Counted from the stretch's first letter, positions 1 to 10,601 are shown. The stretch: 64,000 nt of DNA from DATKNA01 sp963755755 (GCA_963755755.1 CAVWLJ010000002.1:1-64000), one strand, 5' to 3'. A program made the numbers and translations. The notes: generated by a model not told the origin, from the letters alone.

Positions 1-241
1 CACAGGGAGCTCGGCTTCGGCGACAGCCCCTGGCCGACGTCGAGGACCTCGACACGCTCGAAGAAATCGCCCGTGGGCACGGCGAGAGCGGCCGGCGCGC
101 TGTCGTAGCCGCACATCCGAGCGCCGGCATCATTGATGAACAGGAGTTGTCCGGAGGCATCATGGGCGGCGATGCCGTCGGCGACGCCGTCGAGAATCCT
201 GCGAGAAGCTCCGAGCCGGCCCACGAGCCCGGGTGACGAAC
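1..241 (-). CDS. PAS-domain signalling protein, partial
   Basis: Read on the minus strand, one frame gives a PAS-type start: a short helix, then ILDGVADGIAAHDASGQLL, then FINDAGARMCGY. This is the usual opening of a PAS sensor domain in bacterial histidine kinases. The gene runs off the left edge of the window, so its C-terminal part, including any kinase domain, is not visible. The start is unclear. A GTG lies just before the PAS segment, but an alternative frame begins near 345 and would need an indel near 235-240. The partner genes to the right are also PAS, CheR, CheB and kinase proteins, so a role in two-component sensing is likely by context. Confidence 0.55.
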
Positions 242-562
242 GTCCGCGTAACCCACGTCGGTCGAGCGCGCGGCGTTGCCACGCCATTCGTCTGTTGTTG
301 GATCTCCATCTGTCTCGCGGTGAGTCTGGGCAGGAGCTTGGGCACTCACGGGCCTTACGTCAAAGAGACCTGCGTCACGTCGTCGCGATCAATTTTCGCG
401 GCGCCGGAGGACCACGGACCGGCCGCGAGCCCACAGCGGCTGTATGCAAATGGTGTTCTCCGAAACGGATTGACGATTAGGTCTTCCCGAATCGTGAGAA
501 TTCGTTAATGTTCCGCGCGGTTCCGAAGACACTCATGTAACCATCAGACAACGGGGTCAAGG
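242..562. other. No supported gene
   Basis: I see no convincing coding frame here. The segment lies between the start of the leftward PAS gene and the rightward HTH gene, so it should hold two divergent promoters. Around 470-530 it is noticeably more AT-rich than its surroundings, which fits a promoter, but I cannot assign -35 and -10 boxes with confidence. Confidence 0.4.
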
Positions 563-872
563 GTGGCCACAGCAAAACGCAGACGACGCGGCTCGCAGCC
601 GGGTGTTCGCAATCCGTTCATCAGGAAGGAGGACTTGCTCTCCGAGATTCAGAGCATCGTGGACAAGAACGACATGTCCCAGGTGCAGGTTGCCGATCAG
701 ACCGGCGAGGCCAAGTCCGCAGGTTTCCCTCTTGCTGAACGGCAAGCTGCGCGGAACTCCAACCGACCGTCTCGTTCGCATCCTGCTGCGGCTCGGCCGC
801 GACATCGAGATCGTGATTCGTGCATCGCGGGGCGACAGGAAAGTGGGCACGGTGCGGTTGACGCGTCGCTAG
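563..872 (+). CDS. XRE-family helix-turn-helix protein (frameshifted)
   Basis: The first frame begins with a basic N-terminus and runs through IQSIVDKNDMSQVQVADQTG. A second frame continues from about 712 with VSLLLNGKLRGTPTDRLVRI and LLRLGRDIEIVIR. Joined, they give a roughly 100-residue Cro/C1-type helix-turn-helix protein of the small COG5606-like, HigA-like class. Such proteins are often antitoxins or phage-type repressors. I see no convincing toxin gene on either side, so an antitoxin role is only a family-based possibility. The frame change near 710 looks like a single-base error. A GTG start at 563 is used. Confidence 0.6.
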
Positions 873-945
873 GCGATTCGCCCGACTCGCGCGCGAATGT
901 CGCGCGGCGTGGAGACGTCTCCGTGCCGCGCGACATTCGTGATGG

Positions 946-1287
946 TTACGACGCGGGCTGCGTCTTCCGCAATGTGAGCTGGCCGAGCGCCGCGGCCTGG
1001 CGCTCCAGCATCCAGAAGATATTCTGTTGGCCGCGCTTGCGCGCCGACGTCGAGGAGAGGCGATGCTCGGGGCGGTGCTCGTCGATCCAGTCGCGCTGCT
1101 CGATCGCGACATCCTGGACGTGACGGACGCGCGTCGGATCCGCGTCGTCGGACGCCGCGTGCAGCGCCGCCGCGAGCGCGTGATACGCGACCTCGTAGTG
1201 CGCCTGGAGAATGCCTGGAGGTTGATGACCAGAACAGACGCGAGAAGCTGTCGTCTTCGACCGGTTGCATGTTCGGCATCGCGACAC
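946..1287 (-). CDS. Small conserved hypothetical protein
   Basis: This is a roughly 110-residue, probably cytoplasmic protein with a regular helical pattern (HYEVAYHALAAALHAASDDA, then a segment with QRDWIDEHRPEHR, then FWMLERQAAALG). I do not recognise a named domain. It starts 7 bases after the end of the CheR-PAS gene and probably belongs to the same transcript. The most natural N-terminus (MPNMQPVEDDSFSRLF, ATG near 1275) is in a different frame from the rest, so an indel near 1240 is likely. The listed start is the in-frame ATG. Confidence 0.45.
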   Translation of the reverse strand: MSRCRTCNRSKTTASRVCSGHQPPGILQAHYEVAYHALAAALHAASDDADPTRVRHVQDVAIEQRDWIDEHRPEHRLSSTSARKRGQQNIFWMLERQAAALGQLTLRKTQPAS

Positions 1288-1293
1288 CCTGGC

Positions 1294-3206
1294 TCAGTGA
1301 CGCGGCTCGGCCGCGTGCGTCGGACGCACCGCACGAGCAGAGTCCGCAGTCTGCCTTGCGTCGAGCTCTTCCATCATCACGATGACGCCGCGGATGACCG
1401 CTGTCCATTGAATAGAGGCGAGCAGGTCACGCGGCAGCGGATCGCCCGGCCGCGCCGGTTTGTGCAGTCGAGCTCCAGCTCGATGTACGTCCGGGATCCG
1501 CTCAGACATTCGCGCATCGGCTGCGTCAGGCGGTCGAGCGGAATGCCGATATCGAGGCTCAGCAGCTGCCGACTGACGGTTTCGTCGCGCGCAGTCCCCA
1601 GAGCTCATGCGCCTGCGAGTTCCAGACGAGCACCTTAAGTCGGCGTCGACGACGGCGACGCCGCCGCAAGGCTGGTGAGAATGCTCTCGAGAAACGCGTT
1701 GACGTTATTGAGCTCGTCGCTGCGCTGACGCACTTCGGTGTTCGTTGTCTGGAGCTCTTCGTTCGTCGATTGGAGCTCCTCGTTCATCGTTTCGAGCTCT
1801 TCGTTCGTCGATTGCAGCTCCTCGTTCGTCGTCTCGAGCTCCTCGACGGTCGATTGCCAGCTCCTCGTTCGTCGTCTCGAGCTCCTCATTCGTCGATTGC
1901 AACTCCTCGTACGCGGTCTCGAGCTCCTGATTGGCGTGCTCCAGCTCGCGTTGAAGGCCGCTTGCTGCGGTGACGTCGACAAAAGCGATCGCGGCGCCGA
2001 TAGGATGGCGCCGGCGGATCGAAGAGCGGAGCGACCTGGATGTCGAGCCAGCGCGCTCTCCGCCCGGCGGCCTGCCACTCGACGTCGCGAATGAGAATCG
2101 GGATCGCTCCGCGTACGCCTGATCGATGGACGATCGGATCTCGACCGGGCGATAAGAGATTTTCAAATCCTGAATCGGGCGGCCGATATCCGCGGTCGAC
2201 AGATTGAACAGTCGTGCGTGCGCGCTCGTTGGCGAGCACGAGCGTCGGTGAGATCGACGACGAACTGCGCCGACGGGCGCGGCCTCGAGCGCGGATTCCC
2301 GTAGCCGCATCTGCGACTCCATGTCCATCGGTCGTCTCGTCCGGCGGCCTTCGGTGCGATGAGAAGACAGCCGATCGCGAAGATTCAGGCTCGCGCGCGG
2401 AACTTTGATCGAGATGCGGCGGCGAAGATCGAGCGGGGCAAAGGTGTTCGCGTGACGTCAACAGCGTTCGGCACGGCCGAGAAAAAGGATGCCGCCGTCG
2501 TTCAGCGCGAAGTGAAAGCGCGTGAGGATGCGCGACTGTGTCTCCGCGTTGAAGTACATCAGCGTGTTGCGACACAGGAGCAGATCGACACGCGAGATGG
2601 CGCGTCCTGAATCAGATCGTGACGGCCGAAGATGACGTTCCGGCGGAGATCCTGGCGAAACGAGAATTGCCGCCGCTCTCGCTCGAAGTACTTCGCCAGA
2701 AGCTCATGCGGAACGCCCTCCACATCCTTCGCATCGTAGGTCGCCTGCCGCGCGCGTCCCAGCGCGTCCTCATCGATGTCGTCGCGTAAATCTTCACCTG
2801 ATCGCGATAATCGCGGGCCCCATCGCTTCGGCGAAGAGCATGGCGAGCGTATATGCCTCTTCGCCCACTCGCGCAGCCAGCGCTCCAGACCCGAACCGGC
2901 GCCCCATCCTTTCTCGTCGCGAGGAAATCGGGGATGACCTGTTCCGCGAGGAACTCCCATGTCCCGGTATCGCGAAAGAATGCCGTGACATTGATGAGAA
3001 TCGTGTTGAATAGAATCTCGAATTCTTCGGGATGGACCTCCAGGTAATCGAGGTAATCCGCGTAACTCGCCGACGCCGAGCGATTGCATCCGCTTTTGGA
3101 CGCGACGCTCGAGACTCGCCGGTTTGTAACCGGCAAAATCGAAGCCGCGTCCTCGTTTCAGATAATCGATGAGGGAACCGAGACCGTCGGACGGTTGTGA
3201 GGACAT
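1294..3206 (-). CDS. CheR-type methyltransferase fused to coiled coil and PAS domains (frameshifted)
   Basis: Starting at the ATG at 3206, the protein opens with a CheR N-terminal helical domain. The SAM-dependent methyltransferase domain follows in shifted frames (FEILFNTILINVTAFFRDTG, VWSAGCASG, the motif DIDEDALGRAR, and a segment ending near 2480). A PAS region comes next, then a coiled coil built from repeated STNEELET-like units (about 1738-1930). A second PAS domain follows and ends with AVIRGVIVMMEEL. CheR methylates receptor glutamates. The fused CheR-coiled-coil-PAS form is common in non-canonical sensory systems and is usually paired with CheB and a histidine kinase, as here. At least five frame changes are needed to read it through, which points to sequencing indels and not decay, because every domain is recognisable. 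Confidence 0.7.
1738..1930 (-). repeat. Degenerate in-gene repeat encoding a coiled coil
   Basis: The minus strand repeats a unit of about 21 bases encoding variants of ELQSTNEELETTN, at least seven times in a row. It forms the long parallel coiled coil that links the CheR-PAS half to the second PAS domain. The repeat is imperfect at DNA level and contains one probable indel near 1855. Repeats of this kind are prone to slippage. Confidence 0.75.
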
Positions 3207-3280
3207 TCTAAGCAGAGCCAGTCAAGTGTCGATAACGCAATATGGGCCGCGTACCGAGGCGTTGATAGGCCGGTATCGGA

Positions 3281-4341
3281 CTACTCTCCCGTAGCTGGCT
3301 CGGCGATGGCGTCGCGGGCCGCGAATCGCGCCGGCCCGTCTGGGTAGTCGGTGGTGGCACCTTCGCCTGCACGAGAATGTCGCGAATGACTCTGGCACGT
3401 CGATTGCGAGCTTCGCATTGTCCGTGAGCGTCTCGGCGAGACGCGCGTTGCCGCGCGTGCGTGCGCGGTCGGCCATCTGTTCGTTGAGCGACGCGCTCTC
3501 CTCGAGCGCGCGGAGCGCCGTCCAGAGCGCCGCATCCAGCGTTTCGGTCTGCCGTGCGAGCAGCGCGTCCGAAGTCCAGGCGTGGCCGACACGGCAGCGC
3601 AGTCGCACGAGATCGCCTTCGCGCACCTCCCACAAGGTTCCGCCGCAATCAGGACAGCCGAATGGTGCGAGGACGCCCGGATGACCAGTGGGATTCTCGA
3701 TTCGGGAAAGATCGATTTCGCTGAACTGCACTTCTTTTTCGGCGTCGTCGGGGGCCACCTGTTCGTCCTCCGGAGGGGTTGCTTTGCGATATCGGACAAC
3801 AACGCCGCCAGCCGCTCGATCTTCACGACGTGGTCGACCGCGACGTGCTCGATCGCGCTCTGGGGCATCGAGGGAAAGATGGCCTCCTCGGGATCCTGCG
3901 CGATCGCGATGCCGCCGCGGCGCTTGATCGCAAGCAGGCCGGAAGTGCCATCGTCGAGACTTCCGGTGAGGATCACACCGACGACGCGCGGACCGTAGGC
4001 GAGTGCGGCGCTCCGAAACATCGGGTCGACGGCGGGCCGGTTGCCGTTCTCGCGCGGGCCCCGATAGAGCCGGATTGTATCGCGGAAGAGGAGGAGATGG
4101 TTGTCGGGCGGGGCGACGTAGATCTTCCCCGTCTCGATGTGCTCGCCGTCCGTGGCGTGTTGAGCGGAAAGCCGACCGGCGCGATTGAGTATGCGCGGGA
4201 GCGCGCTAGCGCTCGTTGGCGGAAAATGTATGGTGACGAAAAGCGCCGCGTCGATGTCGTCGGGACGCCCCGCACGACCTGCGTGAGCGCCTCGACGCCA
4301 CCCGCCGACGCCCCGATGACAATGATGCGCCGGGGAGGCAT
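3281..4341 (-). CDS. CheB-type methylesterase (frameshifted)
   Basis: From the ATG at 4341 the protein begins RRIIVIGASAGGVEALTQVV. This is the N-terminal catalytic motif of the CheB methylesterase domain (serine in GASAGG). Shifted frames continue with IYVAPPDNHLLLFRD, VDPMFRSAALAYG and VVGVILTGSLDDGTSGL, which contain the family's histidine and aspartate motifs. There is no receiver domain, so it is a stand-alone CheB. After the catalytic domain comes a cysteine-containing stretch (FGCPDCGGTLWEV and a nearby RCRVGHAW) that looks like a zinc ribbon. CheB removes methyl groups from receptor glutamates. Here it sits between CheR-PAS and a histidine kinase on the same strand. The exact C-terminus is uncertain because of frame changes near 3400. 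Confidence 0.75.
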
Positions 4342-4380
4342 AGGTGGACTCGTCGATATGGAATTTCCGCGCCAGCGGCG

Positions 4381-5850
4381 TCAGATAGACGGAGAATCTC
4401 CGAGACGACGCCCGCTCAGCGGAAGCTGCACGGTGAAGACGGTGCCCGCCTCCGGCGAGCTTGTGACGGTGAGATCGCCGCCCATCGCGCGCGCGAGGTC
4501 GCGGCTGATCGCGAGGCCGAGTCCGGATCCCGGTTCCTGATTCGCCAAGAGGAACCGAGCTGAACATAGGGCTCGAAGACGACGTCGAGCTTTTCGGCGG
4601 GAATGCCGATGCCATCGTCGTGAATCGCGATCTGGACGTTCGTATCGTCGGCGCCGTACGACACCGTCACGTGTCCACCCTGCGGGGTGAACTTGATGGC
4701 GTTCGCGAGCAGGTTGAGGACGATCTGACGGAGGCGCTCCTCGTCGGCACGGGCGACGGTCTCGGAGTCCGAATCGCGCACGACGATCTCGATGCCTTTC
4801 AACGCCGCCTGCGGCTGGATGAGTGATCGAGCGCGGTCACGGCGTCGCGCACGAGCACGTCGCCGAGGTCGAGGCGCAGCCGTCCTGATTCGAGCTTGCT
4901 ATACCCGAGAAGGTCCTCGACGAGACGGAGAATGTGCGTCTGGGCGTGGAGGATGCGCTCGATGTCGATCCGCTGCTGGTCGCCGAGCGGGCCGCGAATA
5001 CCGAGCGAGAGCAGCTCGGCGTAGCCGCCGATGGCGGCGAGCGGCGTGCGGAGCTCGTGGCTCACGACGGCGATGAGCTCGCTCTTCTCGCGACTCGCCT
5101 GCTCGGCGTCGCGCCGCGCCGATTCGGCGACGCGCCGAGCTCATGCTGCTTCTCGACGGCCTCCATGAGATCGGCGTGCGCTCGCGACAGCAGCGAGTCA
5201 AATCCTCATTCTCGGTGCGAACGCGGCGCTCGCGACGGAGCCGCTTTGTGTCATCGATCATGAGCCATCGCAGCTCGCTCACGGTGCCGTCGCCACGCCA
5301 CACGACGCCGACGGACGCGCTGACATTGCGGACCGCGCCAGCGCGTGGGCGGATGCGGAAGCGCAAGCCGCCGTCTCAAAGTCCTCGGCGCCGAAGGCGC
5401 TCAACTGACTCCGGAAGGCGCGGCGGCGTGAGGACTGATGAAGACGACGAGGGGCTTGCCGGGTAGGCGCCATTGCGGCACGCGGAGCAGAGACGCCGCG
5501 GCCTGATTCGCGTCGGCGATGATGCCGTGCTCGTTGGTGACGAGATATGCAACGGGCGCGCTCTCGAAGAGGGCCCGATACCGGACACGCTCGGCGTCGA
5601 GCAGGGCGCGGCTGGCGGCGAGTTCCTCGGTCTGCACGCGGAGCTCCTCCTCCGCGACGCGCAATTCCTCATAGGCGATGAGCAACTCGTTGAGGAAGAC
5701 ATGCCCCTCGCGCCGCAGCGGCGACTCTTCGTCGATCGCCCGGATCTCACTCGTCAGGCGCGAACGCGCGTCGCTGATGCGACGACCCCAGGCGTCGATC
5801 ACAGGGCTTGGAGGGAACTTCGCGGTCGCGCTGTATGGGCGCGATCTCAC
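4381..5850 (-). CDS. PAS-domain sensor histidine kinase (frameshifted)
   Basis: The gene starts at a GTG at 5850 and opens with a coiled-coil-like region (YEELRVAEEELRVQTEEL). A PAS domain follows (FESAPVAYLVTNEHGIIADA), then a partial second sensor segment, then the HisKA dimerisation domain with the phospho-acceptor histidine in MSHELRTPLAAIGGYAELL. The HATPase domain has an N-box (LLANAIKF), DDGIGIP and a GSGLGLAI-type G2 box reached after a frame change. It ends LPLSGRRLG with a stop at 4381. No transmembrane segment is visible, so it is probably cytoplasmic. It lies immediately upstream of CheB and CheR on the same strand, which suggests one sensory module. At least four indels interrupt the frame. 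Confidence 0.75.
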
Positions 5851-6058
5851 CTAGGGACAAAATGGCCATCCTGCCATGGGCGTCGAAACCGCAGACTCCG
5901 TCGCGCGCTGCTCTCCTTCCAATGTCATGCGGTTTCTTGCTTACGCAGGTGCTACGTGCGAATGGAGATCCGGGAGCACTGGTTTCGCCGGTGACGTACG
6001 AAGCGTACATCCTGCACATCGGAGTGTACGTGATTCGTGTCGATTCGTTGGAGCCGAG

Positions 6059-6589
6059 ATGCCAGTTCGCGAATTCGTGGATGGAGAGGGGGTCGAGTGG
6101 AGGGCGTGGGAGGTGTCGCCGGACGCTTTGTACCCACCGACGCGCGGGGAGGATTACCTCGCCGACTGCTATCAGCTCGGATGGGTGATCATGGAGACGC
6201 GCCAGGGCGACCGGCGCGTACGGTTGTGTCCCATACCGCGGGACTGGCTACAACTGCCGGCCGAGGCGCTCGCGGCGCTGATTCCCGGCGCCGAGGTACT
6301 GCCGGCGCGTACCGCGGTTCCCCGCGGGCCGCTCGCCGACGTCAGCGCCGTGAGGAGCTTTCGCTATCCGGGCGGCCACGCCTGGACCGTCTCGATCAGC
6401 GCGCACCCGACGACACCGGGGGCGCGCGTGCTTCGCCGGCGCCGCGCGGGTGACGATCTCGACGAGTGGCCCAACGACTGGGCCGACCGGCCTAAACCGG
6501 AGCTCGCCGCCCTGCTGCGGGACGCCGCGCCGCCCGGCGTCCTGCCGCGCGTGCCTAACGACGCCGCCTATCGCGATCGGCGCGACTGA
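6059..6589 (+). CDS. Conserved hypothetical protein (MPVREFVD type)
   Basis: The intact frame from the ATG at 6059 gives about 176 residues beginning MPVREFVDGEGVEWRAWEV. It continues with PRDWLQLPAEALAALI and a charged C-terminal region rich in R, P and D. I recall similar short proteins in Gemmatimonadota, but no function is known to me. No signal peptide or membrane segment is visible. Longer in-frame upstream starts exist, but that part lacks protein-like character and overlaps the divergent promoter region of the kinase gene. The motif GCCTAACG occurs inside the gene at 6553-6560. Confidence 0.6.
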   Translation: MPVREFVDGEGVEWRAWEVSPDALYPPTRGEDYLADCYQLGWVIMETRQGDRRVRLCPIPRDWLQLPAEALAALIPGAEVLPARTAVPRGPLADVSAVRSFRYPGGHAWTVSISAHPTTPGARVLRRRRAGDDLDEWPNDWADRPKPELAALLRDAAPPGVLPRVPNDAAYRDRRD

Positions 6590-6610
6590 GCCAGCGCGAT
6601 CAGCGTTTGC

Positions 6611-7030
6611 TCACCGGTGCTCGTGATAGAACGCGTGAACGCACTCGTCGATGGCGAGCGCGACGAGCGCGGCCCGATCGGTGGAGGTGAGCGGACACGC
6701 GGCGAGGATGCCGCCGAGGGTAGCGCGAATCTCGGCGAGGGTCGCGTCCGCGGTGAGGCCGCGCGCGTGCGCCTCCCGGCAGAGACGCGCCGTGACGGTC
6801 GCCAGCTCCTCGGGCATTCCGCCTCCCTCGAGATAGCTCCGAACCGTGGCGCCAAGCAGGTCGCACGCCTCTCCCGAAAAAGTCAGGGCTGGCGAAAGTG
6901 GTGCAACCGTTTGTTTCGCGCAATCGAATTGCTCGGCCAAAACGGCGATCCTCGCATCTTCGCGACGGCCGTCGAGGAGCGACAAGATCAGCGGACGGCT
7001 GCGCGCGGTCCGTCGCCAGATTCGTTCCAA
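6611..7030 (-). CDS. Hypothetical protein
   Basis: This is a roughly 140-residue protein with alternating helical segments (ACDLLGATVRSYLEGGGMPE, then LATVTARLCREAHARG) and the C-terminal end IDECVHAFYHEHR. It is probably cytoplasmic. I do not recognise the family. The start is uncertain: a TTG at 7030 avoids overlap with the lipoprotein gene, while the open frame continues to 7183. Confidence 0.45.
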   Translation of the reverse strand: MERIWRRTARSRPLILSLLDGRREDARIAVLAEQFDCAKQTVAPLSPALTFSGEACDLLGATVRSYLEGGGMPEELATVTARLCREAHARGLTADATLAEIRATLGGILAACPLTSTDRAALVALAIDECVHAFYHEHR

Positions 7031-7100
7031 CCCGACGATAATCCATCGGCGAGCGGGTGCGTCGCCCGCTCCGATCCGAACGATCGGATCCCGCGCCCTG

Positions 7101-7658
7101 CTAAATACTGTGCGACCTGACCAGCGCGGCGATCCGCTTCTCGAGCGAGCCTCGGGAGCTGCAGTCCACGCCAGTCGTGCCACCGCCAGTGGCGATCGCC
7201 GTCGCCGTCAGGGCGGTGCGAACGATCGTTCGACCGACCACCGACGTATCGAGCATCGTGCCGAAGCGGAGCGTGATCTCGTAGGTCGTGGCGATGTCGC
7301 CCGTCATCGTCGTGCCACACTCGAGCCAGCGCGACATCCGCTCTCCGGCGAAGCTGGTGTGCGCGTGGAAGTACTGCGTCGCAATCATGTATCGCGACGC
7401 GTCAGCACCCTGGAGGGGCACGCCGAGCGCCGCGTACGTCTGCACGAGCGCGGGCCAGGCGGACCTGGGAGCGACGGTCAACGTGTCGGAGGAGAGATAC
7501 TGCTCGCGAGTGAGGAGGAGATCGGAACGGCCTCCCGGAGCGTCGACGATGACGTGCGATTGCTCATAGGGGCCGGACGCTGTGCTGCCGCTGGAGGCAC
7601 AGCCGAGCGTCGCTAGCGCGGCGACGGTGAGGAGGGTGAGGCGAGACGGACGTATCGG
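7101..7658 (-). CDS. Predicted lipoprotein of unknown function
   Basis: The N-terminus reads RLTLLTVAALATLGCASSGS, a signal peptide with a lipobox cysteine, so the mature protein should be membrane-anchored. The rest, about 160 residues, includes DLLLTREQYLSSDTLTV and ERMSRWLECGTTMTGDIA, with two further cysteines that could form a disulfide. No clear ATG precedes the signal. An ATA at the expected position near 7658 may be a base error. It ends just before the divergent region of the DUF5916 gene, and the two could be co-transcribed. The family is unknown to me. Confidence 0.5.
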   Translation of the reverse strand, partial: PIRPSRLTLLTVAALATLGCASSGSTASGPYEQSHVIVDAPGGRSDLLLTREQYLSSDTLTVAPRSAWPALVQTYAALGVPLQGADASRYMIATQYFHAHTSFAGERMSRWLECGTTMTGDIATTYEITLRFGTMLDTSVVGRTIVRTALTATAIATGGGTTGVDCSSRGSLEKRIAALVRSHSI

Positions 7659-7691
7659 TGCTACGAGTGTTGAGTAAACGATAATCGCAAC

Positions 7692-10090
7692 TTACAGCCG
7701 GAACAGGTACGTGAGCTTCACGAAGAAGCTGTCGTTCGCGCGGTCGAGCGAGCGAAAGCGCAAAGCATCTGGCTCGGTGAGCGTGCTCCGTAGCCGGCGA
7801 AAGAACGGTGCAGGATTCGGCTGATAGGAGAATAGCCAATCGGCACGTAAGCGATTGCTCGGGGCCGCCGCCGGCATGGAACGTGCCGTCGGGCTGGCGG
7901 AGCAGAATCGGCGCGAAGGTGCGGGTCTCGTCGCGAAGCGCCGCCTGCTTCGACGAATCGTATTCGCCGACGATGCGAACGAATATCGGCGCGAGAGAGC
8001 TGATATCCGTCTTCAGCCGCGGGATGCGCCCGATCTGCACCGTCGAATGGTCGCTTCGCCTAACGAAGCCCTGGACTGATAGGTGCCGTCGACGCGGAGC
8101 TTTGGGTCGGACGCCAGGCCATGGTCCAGCTCTGGTACAGATGTCGGCCTGGGCCCACTCGAAGAAGTTCTCGTCTTGCCCGAAGATGGGAGCACACTCG
8201 CCGAGAAGGTGTTCCAGGTCGGCGTGCTGAAGTTGAAGACGTAGTCGCGATTGGGAATGCGTGGCACGCCGCTGAACTTGAGCGTGTCGGTGCGGCCATT
8301 CTGCGTTGTACGTAGTAGTAGTTCGCGAACAGCGACGAATCGAAGCCGAAGGTCTCCCAGTACATGCTCGCGCCGATCTGCCATCCGCCACGAAGCGCGG
8401 CGCCGGTGGAGAAATGCCACTTCTTCTCGATCGCGTCGCCGTGGTCGAAGAGCTTGCGGATACTGCCAGGTGAGATCGTCCGTCTGGTCGAAGGTGAAGC
8501 TCTCCGACGAACGCACCCGGACGACCGTACCAGGTGAATTGCTGCTCCTGCGACGCATGGGCAACGCCAGGCCGGCTGATGAAGCCGCTGCCCGCGACGA
8601 AGCGATCGCTGATGCCAGTCACCGCATAACGAGAGCTGTACGAGCGACCGGTGCGGCGCAGGGTGGCGTTCCAGCGGCGCGTCCTCGGTGGCCTCGGTCG
8701 CGGCGGTGTGGGTACGGCTCCCCGCGATCTGCGACTGAATGCTCCAGAGTCTTGCGAAGACGAGATCGTGAATCGAGATCGACGACGCGGTTGGAGTTGG
8801 CGCCGTCGATCTTGTCGGTATAGGTGAAGCCGATGCGCGAGGCCGGCCCGAAGCCGCGCTGCACGCGCAGGATGTTGAAGACGGGATGATCGAGGTGGCT
8901 CACGGACGACCGGTTGTCATCCACGGCGGACAGAAACGCCATCTCGGTACCGCCGCCTTGCCCGTGAGCTTCGCCGCGGCGACGGGTTGCACGATGCGCC
9001 GCGTGTAGATCAGCTGATTGGGCGTGTTGAACTGCTCGATGCCGTCGAGAAAGAAAGGCCGCTTCTCGGCGAAGAAAAGCGACGCCGCGGATCGAACACG
9101 AACTGCCCGCGTCGGCTTCGACCTGCCGAAGTCGGGGTGAAAGGTCGCTGTTGAGCGTCGACGGTTCGCCGTCCGCCACCGCGCGTTGCCGCCGAGGCTC
9201 GCCGCCGCCGCCGCGTACTCCCAGCCGATCCGTCGAGCGTCGCGTGCGCCTAACGTGTGCTGCGTGTCATCTCGGGGTTGATGTCGAGCACCAAGCCGCG
9301 GTGGAGGCCAGTGAGTCCGTCGATGGTGCCCGATTGCGCGAGGAAGGAGGCGCCGGAGCGATTCGCGGCGTCCAGGTTGCTCGTGTCGCGGAATGCTGCA
9401 CCTCGCGCACGACTTGGATGCGCCAGCTCTGCACGTCGGCGCGCTTGATAGCGAAGGCGACTTGAACGGGATGCGAATCTCGACCTCGTAGCCGAAGTCG
9501 GTGAGGTGGCCCTTCGACTGGTAGACGTAATCGGGGCTCAGGTCGGGCGCTTCGCGGCCGGCGGAGCTAGACGAGAATCCCGGGGAGCGGCTCACGCCTT
9601 GCTCGACGATGGTGCCGTCCATCTGCGCGCCTAACGGGTTGACGCCGAAGACGAGCGCCTGGCGTCCGTCGCTGAAGGTGCCGAGGAGGATCTGGATCTG
9701 ATCGTCGGTCGTAGATCTTGTCGCGGTCGGCGAGGCGTCGCGCGCACGGCGGCCGGCCCGCCATGCGCTCGTATGCGCGGACGCCGAAGTAGATCGCGGT
9801 CGGCGAGTACCAGACGAGGACCTCGGTCGAGTCCTCGGCCGGCAAGGCCGTCCTTGCGGGAGAACTCGGAGAAGCCGGTGAGGCGCACGGCGCACGGACC
9901 ACACCGGTTCGTCGAGCACGCCGTCGATGCGCACTTCGGCGTCGAGGCGCGCGCGCGCGCGTGAATGGCATTCGCGCGCCGTCGTACGCGGCGGCGGCGG
10001 ACCGGTTCGCCGGTGAGGGTCTGGAAGAGACCGAGGAGGGGATGAGCACGGGGGCCGAACTTCGCACGGGGAGGCCGGTTCGGCAACGCG
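7692..10090 (-). CDS. DUF5916/CBM9-like outer-membrane beta-barrel protein (frameshifted)
   Basis: The N-terminal part shows the carbohydrate-binding family 9-like motif DAEVRIDGVLDEPVW, then QILLGTFSDGRQALVFGVNP and PDYVYQSKGHLTDFGYEVEI. The middle part has FFAEKRPFFLDGIEQFNTP, typical of the DUF5916 domain. The remainder is a predicted outer-membrane barrel ending in FVKLTYLFRL, with a C-terminal aromatic/hydrophobic signature. Such proteins have an N-terminal binding domain and a TonB-receptor-like barrel and are frequent in Bacteroidota, Gemmatimonadota and relatives. A role in binding or import of glycans or peptides is inferred only. The start is not resolved, and at least eight frame changes are needed. 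The octamer GCCTAACG occurs three times in this gene. Confidence 0.7.
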
Positions 10091-10182
10091 TGTGAAGCGT
10101 TGTTTTGCTTGACGCGGCAATCGTTGAGTGGCTGCTTTCTGCTGGATACGACATCTTAGACGGCGTGTCCAATGCAAGAACA

Positions 10183-10600
10183 GTGAAGCGCGCCCTCACC
10201 CTCGAGTACCCGTACCTCGATCTCACGAGCGAAATCATCGGCGCTGCCTACTCCGTCCACTACGCCAGGGGATTCGGTTTTCTCGAAAAGGTGTATCGTC
10301 GGGCACTTGTCGTCGAGCGAGTATCTAGCAATTACCGGCGCTGGTGAAGTGACTTTCGATCTTCAACATCGAGGCGTGCCGATCGGCGTTTACCGCGCAG
10401 ACCTGATCGTCGAGTCGCGTGTCGTCGTAGAAGTGAAGACAGGAATGTTTCTCGATCCGGGCGTCATTCCGCAAACGCTCAACTATTTGAGGGCCTCGGG
10501 TCTCTCGATCGGACTCGTCATCTATTTTGGCCCACGCCTGAAGGTGAAACGCGTTACAGACTTCTCGACGGCGTCGGCGTCCAGGCGCGACGGGTTTTGA
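10183..10600 (+). CDS. GxxExxY protein (PD-(D/E)XK nuclease-like, frameshifted)
   Basis: The protein contains LTSEIIGAAYSVHYARGFGF followed by LEKVY, so the family signature G-x-x-E-x-x-Y is present. After a frame change near 10,310 it continues with IGVYRADLIVESRVVVEVKT and a C-terminal LKVKRVTDF. The D and the E-x-K in this second half match the PD-(D/E)XK nuclease superfamily core to which these proteins are assigned. They are short (about 130 residues) and their cellular role is not established. I use the GTG at 10183 because the residues upstream look non-coding. Copies of this family are often flanked by CACAGA-rich repeats in other genomes, and the same is seen just downstream. Confidence 0.75.
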
Positions 10601-10601
10601 T

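Noticed and set aside
242..562. Possible toxin gene paired with the XRE protein
   Set aside because: Two plus-strand frames cover the region but neither shows RelE/HigB-like residues and both are arginine-rich shadows.
1738..1930. Tandem DNA repeats considered as a CRISPR or minisatellite
   Set aside because: The units encode a regular coiled coil (STNEELET type) in the CheR-PAS protein; no spacer-like unique sequences separate them.
6553..9636. GCCTAACG copies considered as integron attC core sites
   Set aside because: The attC core begins with a GTTRRRY/RYYYAAC pair, but these copies lie inside genes, not between cassettes, and lack paired partners at attC spacing.
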